Shown here piece after piece: positions 54,082 to 63,079 of a DNA stretch of 64,000 nt; position 1 is the first letter of the stretch; each line of letters starts with the position of its first letter. This DNA is from FEN-1219 sp963817615 (GTDB lineage Bacteria > Pseudomonadota > Gammaproteobacteria > Steroidobacterales > Rariloculaceae). Under the pieces are notes generated by a model. It had not been told where the DNA came from and ran no database searches. It saw only the letters and a program-made list of their open reading frames with translations. The translations under genes were made by a program, and so were the position numbers. The stretch lies in NCBI GenBank assembly GCA_963817615.1, contig CAWFPH010000003.1, positions 372,001-436,000 on the forward strand, given 5' to 3'.

Positions 54082-55443
54082 ATGTTCGACCAATTGACCG
54101 CCCGCCTCGGCGAAGCAATCCAACGGGTGACCGGCCGAGGTCGGATCACCGAAGAGAACGTGCGCGACACCGTTCGCACGATTCGTATGGCGTTGCTCGA
54201 GGCCGACGTCGCTTTGCCTGTCGCGAAGGCGTTCGTGGAGCGCATCCGCGATCGCGCGCTTGGCGAGGAGGTCGCCCGGAGCCTGAACCCCGGTCAGACG
54301 TTCGTGAAGATCGTCCATGACGAGCTGGTGACTGTTCTCGGCGGCGATGCGGCGCCGCTGGCGACTCAGGGCCGCCCCACCGTCCTGATGCTGGTCGGAT
54401 TGCAAGGCGCCGGCAAGACCACGACGGCCGGTAAGCTCGCGCGGTATCTCATCGCCGAGCGCGGCGGTGCAGTTCTACTCGCTAGCACAGACGTCTATCG
54501 TCCCGCAGCACGGGAACAGTTGGCGAAGCTTGCGGCGGACGTTGGCGCAGGCCTTGCCGCGCGCGAGCAGACCACGCCGTCGGCGATTGCGGCCGAGGCG
54601 GTTGCCGCGGCGCGTCGCGGCGGACAACGATGGCTGATCCTCGATACGGCAGGCCGCCTACACGTCGACGCACAGATGATGGCTGAAGTGCGCGAGCTGC
54701 ATGATCTCGTGTCCCCTGCGGAGACGCTGTTCGTCGTCGATTCGATGGCCGGACAGGACGCTATCAATTCCGCCCGCGCGTTCCACGAGGCGCTTCCGCT
54801 CACGGGCGTGGTGCTCACGAAGGCCGACGGCGATGCACGCGGCGGTGTGGCGCTATCGGTGCGCGAGGTGACGGGAGTCCCCATCAAGCTGGTCGGCACT
54901 GGCGAGAAGCTGGATGCCTTGGAGGCATTCGTCCCCTCGCGATTCGCGTCCCGCATCCTCGGCATGGGCGACGTCGTAGGCCTCGTCGAACAAGTTCAAC
55001 GACGCGTCGATCGAGAGGATCTCGAGCGCGTTGCCGCCAAGGTGAAGCAGCGTCGTGACCTGAGCCTCGAGGACTTCCGCGAACAGCTGCAGCAACTGCT
55101 CAATATGGGCGGCTTCGAGCAGTTGCTCGACAAGCTTCCCGGCGTGAAGCCCGAAGCGCTCGCCGCGGCAAAGCTGGATCCGCGGCAAGTCCGCCGTCAG
55201 ATCGGGATCATTGACTCGATGACGCCGCGTGAGCGTCGCCATCCTGCATTGATCGACGGTTCTCGCAAGCGGCGTATCGCGGCCGGGGCGGGCCTTCCGG
55301 TACACGAAGTGAGCCGTCTACTGAAGCAGCACCGCCAACTCACGAAGACGATGAAGCAGCTCACGAAGGGCGGCGGGATGAAACGGCTGCTAGGCGCCGC
55401 GCGGCGAGGCGGCGGGCCGCCCTTCGGTTTCGGGCGGCGTTGA
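54082..55443 (+). CDS. ffh: Signal recognition particle protein Ffh
   Basis: Targets membrane-protein ribosomes with 4.5S RNA. The 453-residue protein has the N domain (FDQLTARLGEAIQRVTG), G domain with MLVGLQGAGKTTTAGKLARYL, DTAGRLHVDAQMM and TKADGDARGG, and a Met-containing M domain (QQLLNMGGFEQLLDKLPGV, then MTPRERRHPALIDGSRKRR). Full length. The start is ATG at 54082; the in-frame upstream extension is non-coding. Followed by the rpsP operon promoter. Confidence 0.96.
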   Translation: MFDQLTARLGEAIQRVTGRGRITEENVRDTVRTIRMALLEADVALPVAKAFVERIRDRALGEEVARSLNPGQTFVKIVHDELVTVLGGDAAPLATQGRPTVLMLVGLQGAGKTTTAGKLARYLIAERGGAVLLASTDVYRPAAREQLAKLAADVGAGLAAREQTTPSAIAAEAVAAARRGGQRWLILDTAGRLHVDAQMMAEVRELHDLVSPAETLFVVDSMAGQDAINSARAFHEALPLTGVVLTKADGDARGGVALSVREVTGVPIKLVGTGEKLDALEAFVPSRFASRILGMGDVVGLVEQVQRRVDREDLERVAAKVKQRRDLSLEDFREQLQQLLNMGGFEQLLDKLPGVKPEALAAAKLDPRQVRRQIGIIDSMTPRERRHPALIDGSRKRRIAAGAGLPVHEVSRLLKQHRQLTKTMKQLTKGGGMKRLLGAARRGGGPPFGFGRR

Positions 55444-55459
55444 GCCGGCCGCCCCGGGG

Positions 55460-55489
55460 CTTACACTGGCGGCCCGAACTGAGTAGAAT
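55460..55489 (+). promoter_or_regulatory. Promoter of the rpsP operon
   Basis: TAGAAT (55484-55489) with CTTACA (55460-55465) 18 bases upstream, a fair sigma-70 match between ffh and rpsP. Start expected near 55496. Confidence 0.55.
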
Positions 55490-55497
55490 GTGCGGTC

Positions 55498-55519
55498 GCG
55501 GCGGCCCATCGGCCGCCGC
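55498..55519 (+). promoter_or_regulatory. Strong leader hairpin before rpsP
   Basis: GCGGCGGCC, loop CATC, GGCCGCCGC: a perfect 9-bp all-GC stem starting within a few bases of the predicted start, then CGTGTTTT. It may protect the 5' end, act as an attenuator, or terminate ffh transcripts. Confidence 0.5.
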
Positions 55520-55557
55520 CGTGTTTTCGCGAACGCTCAGTCGGGGTCCGGAATCGT

Positions 55558-55815
55558 ATGGTTGTCATTCGTCTCGCGCGCGGCGGCGCGCTCAAGCGGC
55601 CGTTCTATCACATCGTCGTGAGCGATCGCCGCAGTCGCCGGGACGGGCGGTACATCGAGCGGCTCGGGTTCTTTAATCCCATCGCCACTGGTGGTGAGGA
55701 ACGACTCAGAGTCGATCTTCAGCGCGCCGACTACTGGGTTGCGCAGGGTGCGCAGCCATCGGAGAGAGTTGCCGACCTGCTGAAGCAATACCGGGGTACG
55801 GCTGCCGCCGCCTGA
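55558..55815 (+). CDS. rpsP: 30S ribosomal protein S16
   Basis: The 85-residue protein has MVVIRLARGGALKRPFYHIV, SRRDGRYIERLGFFNP and RADYWVAQGAQPSERVADLLK, all S16 signatures. First gene of rpsP-rimM-trmD-rplS. ATG start. Confidence 0.97.
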   Translation: MVVIRLARGGALKRPFYHIVVSDRRSRRDGRYIERLGFFNPIATGGEERLRVDLQRADYWVAQGAQPSERVADLLKQYRGTAAAA

Positions 55816-55831
55816 GTGAACCGCGCTTGCA

Positions 55832-56344
55832 GTGAGCGCAAACACTGCGAAACTCGTTCGGATCGGCCACGTCTCCGGCGTTCACGGCGTCAAGGGGTGG
55901 TTGAAGATCCACTCATACACCGTACCGCGGGCCAATATTCTCACCTACGGCAGCTGGCGTCTGTTACAGGGCGAGAAGGCTTGCGTCGTGCGCCTCGAGG
56001 ACGGGCGCGGCGATGGGGGCCGCGTGACCGCGAAGCTCGAGGGGATCGACGATCGCGATAGAGCGGGCGAGTTGATAGGCGCCGAAATCGCCGTCGAGCG
56101 CAGTCAACTACCGGAATGCGGGCCCGATGAGTACTACTGGACGGATTTGGAAGGACTCGAAGTTCGTACGCCGGCCGGCACGCGGCTTGGGGTGGTGGAC
56201 CATCTGCTCGCCACGCCAGGCCACGACGTACTCGTCGTCGCCGGCGAGCGGGAGCGGTTGATCCCGTTCGTCCAGGGTGCGGTGATTCTGTCTGTCGATC
56301 TTGCGGCACAATTGATAATCGCCGATTGGCCAACCGACGAATGA
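55832..56344 (+). CDS. rimM: 16S rRNA processing protein RimM
   Basis: 30S maturation factor that binds S19. The 170-residue protein has the N-terminal barrel (RIGHVSGVHGVKGWLKIHSYT), a linker and the PRC-barrel domain (DEYYWTDLEGLEVRTPAGTRLG, LIPFVQGAVILSVDL). Starts GTG at 55832, 16 bases after rpsP. Confidence 0.95.
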   Translation: MSANTAKLVRIGHVSGVHGVKGWLKIHSYTVPRANILTYGSWRLLQGEKACVVRLEDGRGDGGRVTAKLEGIDDRDRAGELIGAEIAVERSQLPECGPDEYYWTDLEGLEVRTPAGTRLGVVDHLLATPGHDVLVVAGERERLIPFVQGAVILSVDLAAQLIIADWPTDE

Positions 56345-56354
56345 GGCGATTGCG

Positions 56355-57122
56355 ATGTATCGGATTGGCGTCGTATCGCTATTGCCCGAGCTGGTCGATC
56401 CGGTGGTACGCGTGGGAGTGGTCGGCCGTGCCCACGAGCGTGGCCTAATTGCCCTGGAGCACGCGAGCCCTCGGACGTTCACCGCTGATCGCCACCAGAC
56501 CGTTGACGACCGGCCTTACGGCGGAGGTCCCGGCATGGTGCTGAAATGCGGTCCCCTGCGCGAGGCGGTTCGGTCCCTGCGGGAGCGGTTGCCTGTCGGC
56601 AGCCGCGAGTTCGTTCTGACGGCCCAGGGTCGGCCGTTCGATCAGGCGCTCGCGCGTGACCTTGCTTCGGCACCGGGCCTACTGCTCGTGGCCGGGCGAT
56701 ATGAGGGCATCGACGAGCGGTTCGTCGAGTCCGAGGTCCACGAGGAGCTGTCGCTCGGAGATTACGTGTTGAGTGGCGGTGAGCTGGCGGCCGCAGTCGT
56801 GATCGACGCGGTCGCGAGGCTGCTGCCGGGCGTTCTTGGTCACGAGGCGTCAGCCGCCGAGGATTCGTACGCTGCGGGCCTTCTCGACTATCCGCAGTAC
56901 ACCCGGCCGGAAGCGATCGACCACCTGGCGGTGCCGCCGGTCTTGCTGACGGGCGACCATGAGGCCATTCGGCGCTGGCGTCTGAAGCAAGCGCTCGGGC
57001 GAACTTGGCTCAAGCGTCCAGGGCTTCTGGAGGGCCGTGACCTGGCCCCCCTGGAGCGGTCGCTGCTGGAGGAATTCAAGGAGGAGTGGCATGCGGTGAA
57101 CTCGAGGGATGAGATCTCGTAG
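56355..57122 (+). CDS. trmD: tRNA (guanine-37-N1)-methyltransferase
   Basis: SPOUT enzyme making m1G37. The 255-residue protein has DRPYGGGPGMVLKCGPLREAV, LLVAGRYEGIDERF, ELSLGDYVLSGGELAA and YPQYTRPEA, the knot and SAM-site blocks. Starts 10 bases after rimM. Its TAG stop is part of a TAGAAT (57120-57125) that could be a -10 box for rplS, without a clear -35. Confidence 0.96.
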   Translation: MYRIGVVSLLPELVDPVVRVGVVGRAHERGLIALEHASPRTFTADRHQTVDDRPYGGGPGMVLKCGPLREAVRSLRERLPVGSREFVLTAQGRPFDQALARDLASAPGLLLVAGRYEGIDERFVESEVHEELSLGDYVLSGGELAAAVVIDAVARLLPGVLGHEASAAEDSYAAGLLDYPQYTRPEAIDHLAVPPVLLTGDHEAIRRWRLKQALGRTWLKRPGLLEGRDLAPLERSLLEEFKEEWHAVNSRDEIS

Positions 57123-57176
57123 AATACGCAGCTTCGGTAGGCCGGCACGGGACGGCGTTGGAAAGAGGATGTAGCC

Positions 57177-57521
57177 ATGTCTAGGGTCATCGACGAAATC
57201 GAACGGCAGCAATTGAAGAGCGACGTTCCCGACTTTTCGCCCGGCGATACCGTCGTCGTGCAGGTGCGCGTCAAAGAAGGCGACCGAGAGCGGTTGCAGG
57301 CCTATGAAGGCATCGTGATCGCGAAACGGAATCGCGGCCTAAACTCGTCGTTCACAGTTCGGAAGGTATCGCACGGCGAAGGCGTCGAGCGTGTCTTTCA
57401 GACTCACAGTCCCGCAGTCGCGGAGATCAAGGTGAAACGACGTGGTGATGTTCGCCGGGCCAAGCTCTACTACCTACGAGATCTCAGCGGCAAGGCCGCT
57501 CGAATCAAAGAGAAGGTTTGA
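57177..57521 (+). CDS. rplS: 50S ribosomal protein L19
   Basis: The 114-residue protein has DFSPGDTVVVQVRVKEGDRERLQAYEG in two blocks, IVIAKRNRGLNSSFTVRK and VKRRGDVRRAKLYYLRDLSGKAARIKE, all L19 signatures. AAGAGGATG precedes the ATG. The TRAP lipoprotein gene starts within about 20 bases of its stop. Confidence 0.97.
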   Translation: MSRVIDEIERQQLKSDVPDFSPGDTVVVQVRVKEGDRERLQAYEGIVIAKRNRGLNSSFTVRKVSHGEGVERVFQTHSPAVAEIKVKRRGDVRRAKLYYLRDLSGKAARIKEKV

Positions 57522-57540
57522 CCTTCGCGGCCGCAACGGC

Positions 57541-58383
57541 GTGCGTCTCGTTGCCGGCGCCGTCTGCTGCGCCTCGCTCGCGTTGCTCGGAGGGTGCGCG
57601 GGCCTGATCGGTTCGAAAGCGGCGGACACGTTGTCTGCCGCAATTTTGAACGAAGACGATCCGGCCTTGGTCGAGAGCGGTATTCCCGCATATCTGCTGC
57701 TCGTCGATGGCCTCATCTCCAGCCATCCGGATAATTCCGCGACGTTATCCGCCGGTGCTCAACTGTTTGCTCTGTACGGCTCGCGGTTTGCGACCGGTGA
57801 GCGAGCGATCGTGCTCACGGCCAAGGCTCGGCGCTATGGCGAGCGGGCGCTGTGCGTTGCCTACAAGCCATCGTGCAACTGGAAGGGCATCAGTTACGAC
57901 CGGTTGGTCGAGGAGCTCAAAGGGGTCAAGCGCAAGCAGATAGACGAGCTCTACTCGTATGCCGTGGGCTGGCTCGCCAATCTCGATGCGACGAGCGAAG
58001 ACTGGTCGGCAGTAGCGGATCTGCCGTGGGTCGAAGCCGTGCTCGAGCGGGCTCTAGAGCTCGACGAGACCTATCAGAACGGTGCAATTCACGGCTATCT
58101 CGGAATCATCGATGCGTTGCGGCCGCCAGCAATGGGTGGCAAGCCGGATCTGGCGCGCCAGCACTTCGAGCGCGCGCTCGAGCTTTCGGGTCAACGCGAC
58201 CTTTCGATCAAGGTAGAATATGCGCGCCGTTACGCGCGGCTCGTGTTCGATCAGGAGCTTCACGATCGCCTGTTGAACGAAGTGCTGGCTGCACCGGCTG
58301 AAGCGCCCGGATATACGCTGTTCAACGTGCTGGCGAAGCAAGAAGCCAAGAAATTGCTGGCGACATCGAAGGACTACTTCTGA
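57541..58383 (+). CDS. TRAP transporter TatT-type lipoprotein
   Basis: About 280 residues. It starts VRLVAGAVCCASLALLGGCAG, a lipoprotein signal with lipobox LGGC, then a helical repeat (TPR-like) body with FERALELSGQRDLSIKVEYARRYA near the end. This matches the TatT (T component) family that teams with TRAP transporters and forms a pore-like trimer in Treponema. The GTG start at 57541 is preferred; longer starts overlap rplS. Its stop overlaps dctP in TGATG. Role in binding ligand or the DctP protein is inferred. Confidence 0.82.
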   Translation: MRLVAGAVCCASLALLGGCAGLIGSKAADTLSAAILNEDDPALVESGIPAYLLLVDGLISSHPDNSATLSAGAQLFALYGSRFATGERAIVLTAKARRYGERALCVAYKPSCNWKGISYDRLVEELKGVKRKQIDELYSYAVGWLANLDATSEDWSAVADLPWVEAVLERALELDETYQNGAIHGYLGIIDALRPPAMGGKPDLARQHFERALELSGQRDLSIKVEYARRYARLVFDQELHDRLLNEVLAAPAEAPGYTLFNVLAKQEAKKLLATSKDYF

Positions 58384-59432
58384 TGCAATGGAATCGAGCA
58401 ATCGCCGCCGCCGCGACGCTGCTACGGGGTTTGTTGGCAGGGGGCGCGCTTGCTGCGGCCGCACAAGCCGGGGCTACCGATCTCAAAATAGCGAGCGTCG
58501 CACCGGACGGTTCGCATTGGATGCAGCAAATGCGTGCTGCCGCGGAGCAGATCTCGCAACGCACGGCGGGCCGCGTATCCATGAAGTTCTACCCGGGCGG
58601 CGTGATGGGCAACGACGCACAAGTTTTGCGCAAGGTCCGCATTGGCCAGCTGCAGGGCGGCGCGTTCACGGCCGGCGGGCTCGCCGAACGTTACTCCCCC
58701 CTAAATCTCTATGGGATTCCGTTGCTATTTCGATCCCTCGACGAGGTCGACGCTGTCCGCAAACAGCTCGACCCGAAGTTGCGGGCCGGGCTCGAGCAGG
58801 CCGGCTTCGTAAGCTTCGGTTTTACCGAGGGCGGGTTCGCGAAGCTCTTGTCGAACGAGCCGATCGACACCGTTGACGATCTGCGCAGGAAGAAAGTATG
58901 GGTCCCGGAAGGCGATGAGATCAGTTTCTTAGCGATGCAGAAGATGGGACTGTCTCCCGTGGTGCTGCCCATCACCGACGTGCTGACAGGCCTTCAAACC
59001 GGGTTGATCGAGGTTGCGTTCGCTTCTCCCGTCGCGGCCCTCGTGTTGCAATGGCATACGAAGACCAAATACATCACCGAGCTGCCGGTCTCCTACTCGA
59101 TGGGCATTTTCGCGATCGACAAGGGAGCGTTCGACCGGCTGTCGGGCGCGGACCAGCAGGTGGTACGACAGATCATGACCGAGTGCATGGGGCGCCTCGA
59201 TCACGATGCGCGCGACGACAACCGCAAAGCGGCGGACGTTCTGCGTCAAGCAGGGATTCAATCGGTCATGGTCAACGCAGCCGATGTGGTTTCGTGGCGC
59301 AAGAGCATCGAGGGTCTCTTTCCAGAGCTGCGACAGCGTCCCGAGATGAATATCGCATTGTTCGACGAGTTGCTCGGAATCTTGGCCGACTACCGGGCGG
59401 CGCATCCCGAAGCCGACTCCCCTCCACGGTAA
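58383..59432 (+). CDS. TRAP transporter substrate-binding protein, DctP type
   Basis: Periplasmic solute receptor of 349 residues with a signal peptide (about 1-30, ending AQAGATDL). The mature part has KIASVAPDGSHWMQQM, KFYPGGVMGNDAQVLRKVRIGQLQGG, GGFAKLLSNEPID and KKVWVPEGDE, the DctP scheme. Ligand unknown; organic acids are typical. Coupled to the TatT gene by TGATG and 8 bases before dctQ. Confidence 0.9.
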   Translation: MQWNRAIAAAATLLRGLLAGGALAAAAQAGATDLKIASVAPDGSHWMQQMRAAAEQISQRTAGRVSMKFYPGGVMGNDAQVLRKVRIGQLQGGAFTAGGLAERYSPLNLYGIPLLFRSLDEVDAVRKQLDPKLRAGLEQAGFVSFGFTEGGFAKLLSNEPIDTVDDLRRKKVWVPEGDEISFLAMQKMGLSPVVLPITDVLTGLQTGLIEVAFASPVAALVLQWHTKTKYITELPVSYSMGIFAIDKGAFDRLSGADQQVVRQIMTECMGRLDHDARDDNRKAADVLRQAGIQSVMVNAADVVSWRKSIEGLFPELRQRPEMNIALFDELLGILADYRAAHPEADSPPR

Positions 59433-59440
59433 GCAGTCCA

Positions 59441-59932
59441 TTGATCGTGCCGCAGCAGTCTTGGCTCGCACGTGCGGCGGCCGTTGGCCGAATGCTGGAG
59501 ACTGCGCTGCTCAGCCTGCTGCTCTTCGGGCTGATAGCGTCGGCTACATTGCAAATCGTGCTGCGAGATGTCTTCTCGGTCGGGCTTACATGGGCCGACG
59601 GCCTCACGCGAATGATCGTCCTCTGGCTGGCACTGCTCGGAGCCCTGGCTGCCGGCCGTGAGGGACGGCATATCACGCTCGGCGTGGTAACCCGTTTGTT
59701 TCCGGCGCGTTTCCGAATCTTCGCGACCACTTCCGCCGATCTCTTCGCGGCGGCGGTCTGCGGCATATTTGCATGGTATGCGTTGTCGTTCGTGCGAGAG
59801 TCATATACATACCATGATCAGTTGCTGGGCGCAGTTCCGGCGTGGGCCTTGCAAGCCCCCATGCCGGTCGTCTTCGCTCTGCTGTGCGCCCGCTACCTAC
59901 TGCAGGCAATGCGGCCGCTGCACGGGCATTGA
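59441..59932 (+). CDS. TRAP transporter small permease, DctQ type
   Basis: The 163-residue protein has four membrane segments; WADGLTRMIVLWLALLGALAAG and GREGRHITLGVVTRLFP are the DctQ signature blocks. The start is TTG at 59441 or GTG at 59447. Followed by dctM after 2 bases. Confidence 0.85.
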   Translation: MIVPQQSWLARAAAVGRMLETALLSLLLFGLIASATLQIVLRDVFSVGLTWADGLTRMIVLWLALLGALAAGREGRHITLGVVTRLFPARFRIFATTSADLFAAAVCGIFAWYALSFVRESYTYHDQLLGAVPAWALQAPMPVVFALLCARYLLQAMRPLHGH

Positions 59933-59934
59933 CG

Positions 59935-61191
59935 ATGCTGCTCATTGGCGCAGCACTGGTACTGATCACGCTGCTTGGGGCACCGTTGTTCACGGTGATC
60001 GGCGCGAGCGCAATGCTCGGGTTCCATCGCGAATCTGTCGATCTGTCGGTCGTGCCGATGGAGTTCTTCGGGCTGTCCGAGACTCCGGTCCTGGTCTCGA
60101 TCCCGTTGTTCACGTTCGCCGGTTTTCTCTTGAGCGCAGGGCGGGCGCCGCATCGCTTGGTGCGTTTGTCGCAGGCGCTACTCGGATGGCTCCCCGGTGG
60201 GCTGGCTATCGTGTCGCTCGTCGTCTGCGCGTTGTTCACGGCATTTACCGGAGCGTCGGGCATCACGATCATCGCGCTCGGTGCGCTGTTGTATCCGGCG
60301 CTCGCCGAGGCGGGCTACGACGAGCGCTTCAATCTCGGCCTGATCACCGCATCCGGCAGCCTCGGCCTCCTTTTCGCTCCATCGTTGCCTCTCATCCTCT
60401 ACGGTGTCGTTGCCGCTGCGCCGATCGACGATCTGTTCGTGGCCGGTGTCTTGCCGGGGACGCTGCTGCTCGTGCTGCTTTCCGCGTACAGCTATTGGCG
60501 CAACCGGCACGTGCGCAATGCGGCACGCGAGGCTTCCTGGTCCGAGGCCCGAGCAGCCTTGTACGAGGTGCGGTGGGATTTGCCACTCCCGGTCGTAGTC
60601 CTGGGTGGCATCTACAGCGGCTACTTCGCCGTATCGGAGGCAGCAGCGGTCACCGCCTTATACGTCCTAGTGGTGGAGACGCTCATTCTGCGCGAAGTCA
60701 GGTGGCGCGATTTGCCGCGCATCATGCGCGAATCGATGGTGCTCGTCGGGGCCATTTTGGTGATTCTCGGCGTATCGCTCGCCTCCACGAATTACATGAT
60801 CGACGCCGGAGTCCCCGAGAGGCTTTTTGCCGCGGTCAGTCGTTTCGTCACTGGACCAACCTCTTTCATGCTCGTACTGCTCGTCTTCTTGCTGATGCTC
60901 GGCGCGATCTTGGACATTTTCTCCGCGACCGTGCTCGTCGTTCCTCTGATACTCCCCGTGGCTGCGAAATACGGCGTCGATCCAATCCATTTGGGAATCG
61001 TGTTCCTGGCCGCTATGGAATTGGGCTACCTCACGCCGCCGGTTGGGCTCAATCTTTTCATCGCCAGCCATCGTTTCGAGAAGGACATCACCGAGATCTA
61101 CTGGGCGACCCAGCCCTTTCTCCTGGTCTCGCTCGCCGCCGTGGTGATCATCGCGTTTTGGCCTGGCCTCACTCTGCTCTTGTTGCGATAA
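59935..61191 (+). CDS. TRAP transporter large permease, DctM type
   Basis: Ion-coupled transport subunit of 418 residues with about 12 membrane segments. SIPLFTFAGFLLSAG, FTAFTGASGITIIALGALLYPAL, GSLGLLFAPSLPLILYG and LGYLTPPVGLNLF are family signatures. The ATG at 59935 begins just after dctQ; in-frame upstream starts lie inside dctQ. It completes the tatT-dctPQM set. Confidence 0.92.
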   Translation: MLLIGAALVLITLLGAPLFTVIGASAMLGFHRESVDLSVVPMEFFGLSETPVLVSIPLFTFAGFLLSAGRAPHRLVRLSQALLGWLPGGLAIVSLVVCALFTAFTGASGITIIALGALLYPALAEAGYDERFNLGLITASGSLGLLFAPSLPLILYGVVAAAPIDDLFVAGVLPGTLLLVLLSAYSYWRNRHVRNAAREASWSEARAALYEVRWDLPLPVVVLGGIYSGYFAVSEAAAVTALYVLVVETLILREVRWRDLPRIMRESMVLVGAILVILGVSLASTNYMIDAGVPERLFAAVSRFVTGPTSFMLVLLVFLLMLGAILDIFSATVLVVPLILPVAAKYGVDPIHLGIVFLAAMELGYLTPPVGLNLFIASHRFEKDITEIYWATQPFLLVSLAAVVIIAFWPGLTLLLLR

Positions 61192-61216
61192 GCGTTAACG
61201 TCCGCAAGGAATAGAC

Positions 61217-63079
61217 ATGAACAAACGAGGACTGCCTCTGCGCATCGTGTCGGCCATCTGGAGAGGCCTCGATCAGCTGCGCAAGTTCCTTCACCTGGTG
61301 CTCCTGCTCGGTTTGTTCCTGTTGCTGTTTGCCGCCATTTTCGGCGAACGGGTGTTCGTACCGAGTACTGCGGCGCTGGTGATCGCTCCTCAGGGCTCGC
61401 TCGTCGATCAGTTGTCTGGCGACGCATTGGAACGAGCGATTGCGCGTGCGCGCGGAGCTCCGCTCAAAGAGACACTCCTACGCGACGTCATCGACGCGTT
61501 GCGAGCAGCGCGCGATGACGCGCGTATCAAGACCGTCGTCTTCAAGCTCGACGGTCTGAGCGGCGCTGGTTTGAGTAAACTCCAGGAGCTTGCCGCCGAG
61601 ATCGTTGCATTCAAGCAGAGCGGCAAGACGGTTATCGCGATAGGCGACGGTTTCACGCGCGATCAATATTATCTTGCGGCGTTTGCTGACCATGTCTACA
61701 TGAATCCGCAGGGGCAGGTGCTGATCGACGGTTACGGGCGGTTCCTGCCGTACTACAAATCTGCTCTGGAGAAGGTGTTTGTCGACTACAACGTGTGGAC
61801 GGTCGGCGAGTACAAGTCGTTCGTAGAACCGATCACACGCAACGACATGTCGCCCCAAGATCATGAAGCGAGTCGGGCATATTTGGACGGCCTGTGGCGC
61901 GCCTATCAGACCGACATCACCGCTGCGCGCCATTTGTCGGGGCAGGCGCTGCAGAGGTACGCCGATGACATGGCGCAGCTGCTGGCCGATGCCGGTGGCG
62001 ACAGCGCCAAGTTGGCACTCGACTATGGGCTCGTCGACGAGCTGCTCTCCCGGGATGCGATCCGCGATCGCATCCGCTCCATGGTGGGTGAGGGCCGCGC
62101 CGGCACGTCCCACAAGGACGACTATCCGAGCATCGGCTTCGAGGATTACTTGACTGCCGTTCGAGCGAGCAAGCTGCCGAGAGGGCGGGGCAACAAGATC
62201 GCCATCGTAGTGGCGGCAGGGACGATTCTGGACGGCATTCAACCGCCAGGGTCGATCGGCGGCGATTCCACTGCCGAGCTGATTCGGCAGGCCAACGACG
62301 ACAAGAACGTCAAGGCGCTCGTGCTGCGGGTCGACTCCGGCGGCGGCAGTGCGTTCGCATCGGATGTGATCTCGCAGGAGCTGCAGACGTTTCAGCGATC
62401 GAACCGGCCTGTGGTGGTATCGATGGGGAGCGTCGCTGCATCGGGCGGCTACTGGATTTCGATGGCCGCCAACGAGATCTGGGCGAGCCCTACGACGTTG
62501 ACGGGCTCGATCGGCGTCGGCGCGACGATACCGACGTTCCAGCGGCTACTTGACAAGGTTGGCGTGCACGTCGACGGCATCGGCACTACGGATCTGTCAG
62601 GTGCTTTCGATGCGACGCGGGGTTTGAACGACAAGGTCAAGGCCCTGATCGGCGAACAGGTCCGCAATACGTACGACCAGTTCATTGGTAAGGTGGCGCA
62701 ATTCCGCAAGCGGCCAATCGACGACATAGAGCAGTCTGCGCGCGGCAGGGTTTGGATCGGTAGCGATGCGCTGCAGCGCGGCCTCGTGGATCGCTTAGGG
62801 ACGCTTTCGGAAGCGATCGATTCCGCTGCCGAGCTCGCCGGTCTCGAAAAGGGCAGCTATCTGGTGGAGTACGTAGAGCCACAGCTCGGGTTTGCGCAGC
62901 GTGCGGCGCTCGAATTGACGACCGCGGTCCTGCCGACCGTCGATGCATTGCTCGATTCTCCGCGCTGGCCGCTCGGCGTTTCGCGTTGGCTCGAGGCGGC
63001 GATGCAGCCTCTCGAGTTCGCCGCACGGCTCAACGATCCGCGCGGCATCTACGCCTATTGTTTTTGCGATGTCCGCTGA
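61217..63079 (+). CDS. sppA: Signal peptide peptidase SppA, 67K type
   Basis: Membrane serine protease that digests cleaved signal peptides. The 620-residue protein has one N-terminal membrane helix (about 22-45), then tandem S49 domains. The catalytic Lys is in VGEYKSFVEPITRNDMS and the catalytic Ser in GSVAASGGYWISMAANEIWA, with LTGSIGVGATIP after it. Full E. coli-like length, so both repeats are present. Follows dctM by 25 bases; overlaps hslR by 11. Confidence 0.94.
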   Translation: MNKRGLPLRIVSAIWRGLDQLRKFLHLVLLLGLFLLLFAAIFGERVFVPSTAALVIAPQGSLVDQLSGDALERAIARARGAPLKETLLRDVIDALRAARDDARIKTVVFKLDGLSGAGLSKLQELAAEIVAFKQSGKTVIAIGDGFTRDQYYLAAFADHVYMNPQGQVLIDGYGRFLPYYKSALEKVFVDYNVWTVGEYKSFVEPITRNDMSPQDHEASRAYLDGLWRAYQTDITAARHLSGQALQRYADDMAQLLADAGGDSAKLALDYGLVDELLSRDAIRDRIRSMVGEGRAGTSHKDDYPSIGFEDYLTAVRASKLPRGRGNKIAIVVAAGTILDGIQPPGSIGGDSTAELIRQANDDKNVKALVLRVDSGGGSAFASDVISQELQTFQRSNRPVVVSMGSVAASGGYWISMAANEIWASPTTLTGSIGVGATIPTFQRLLDKVGVHVDGIGTTDLSGAFDATRGLNDKVKALIGEQVRNTYDQFIGKVAQFRKRPIDDIEQSARGRVWIGSDALQRGLVDRLGTLSEAIDSAAELAGLEKGSYLVEYVEPQLGFAQRAALELTTAVLPTVDALLDSPRWPLGVSRWLEAAMQPLEFAARLNDPRGIYAYCFCDVR

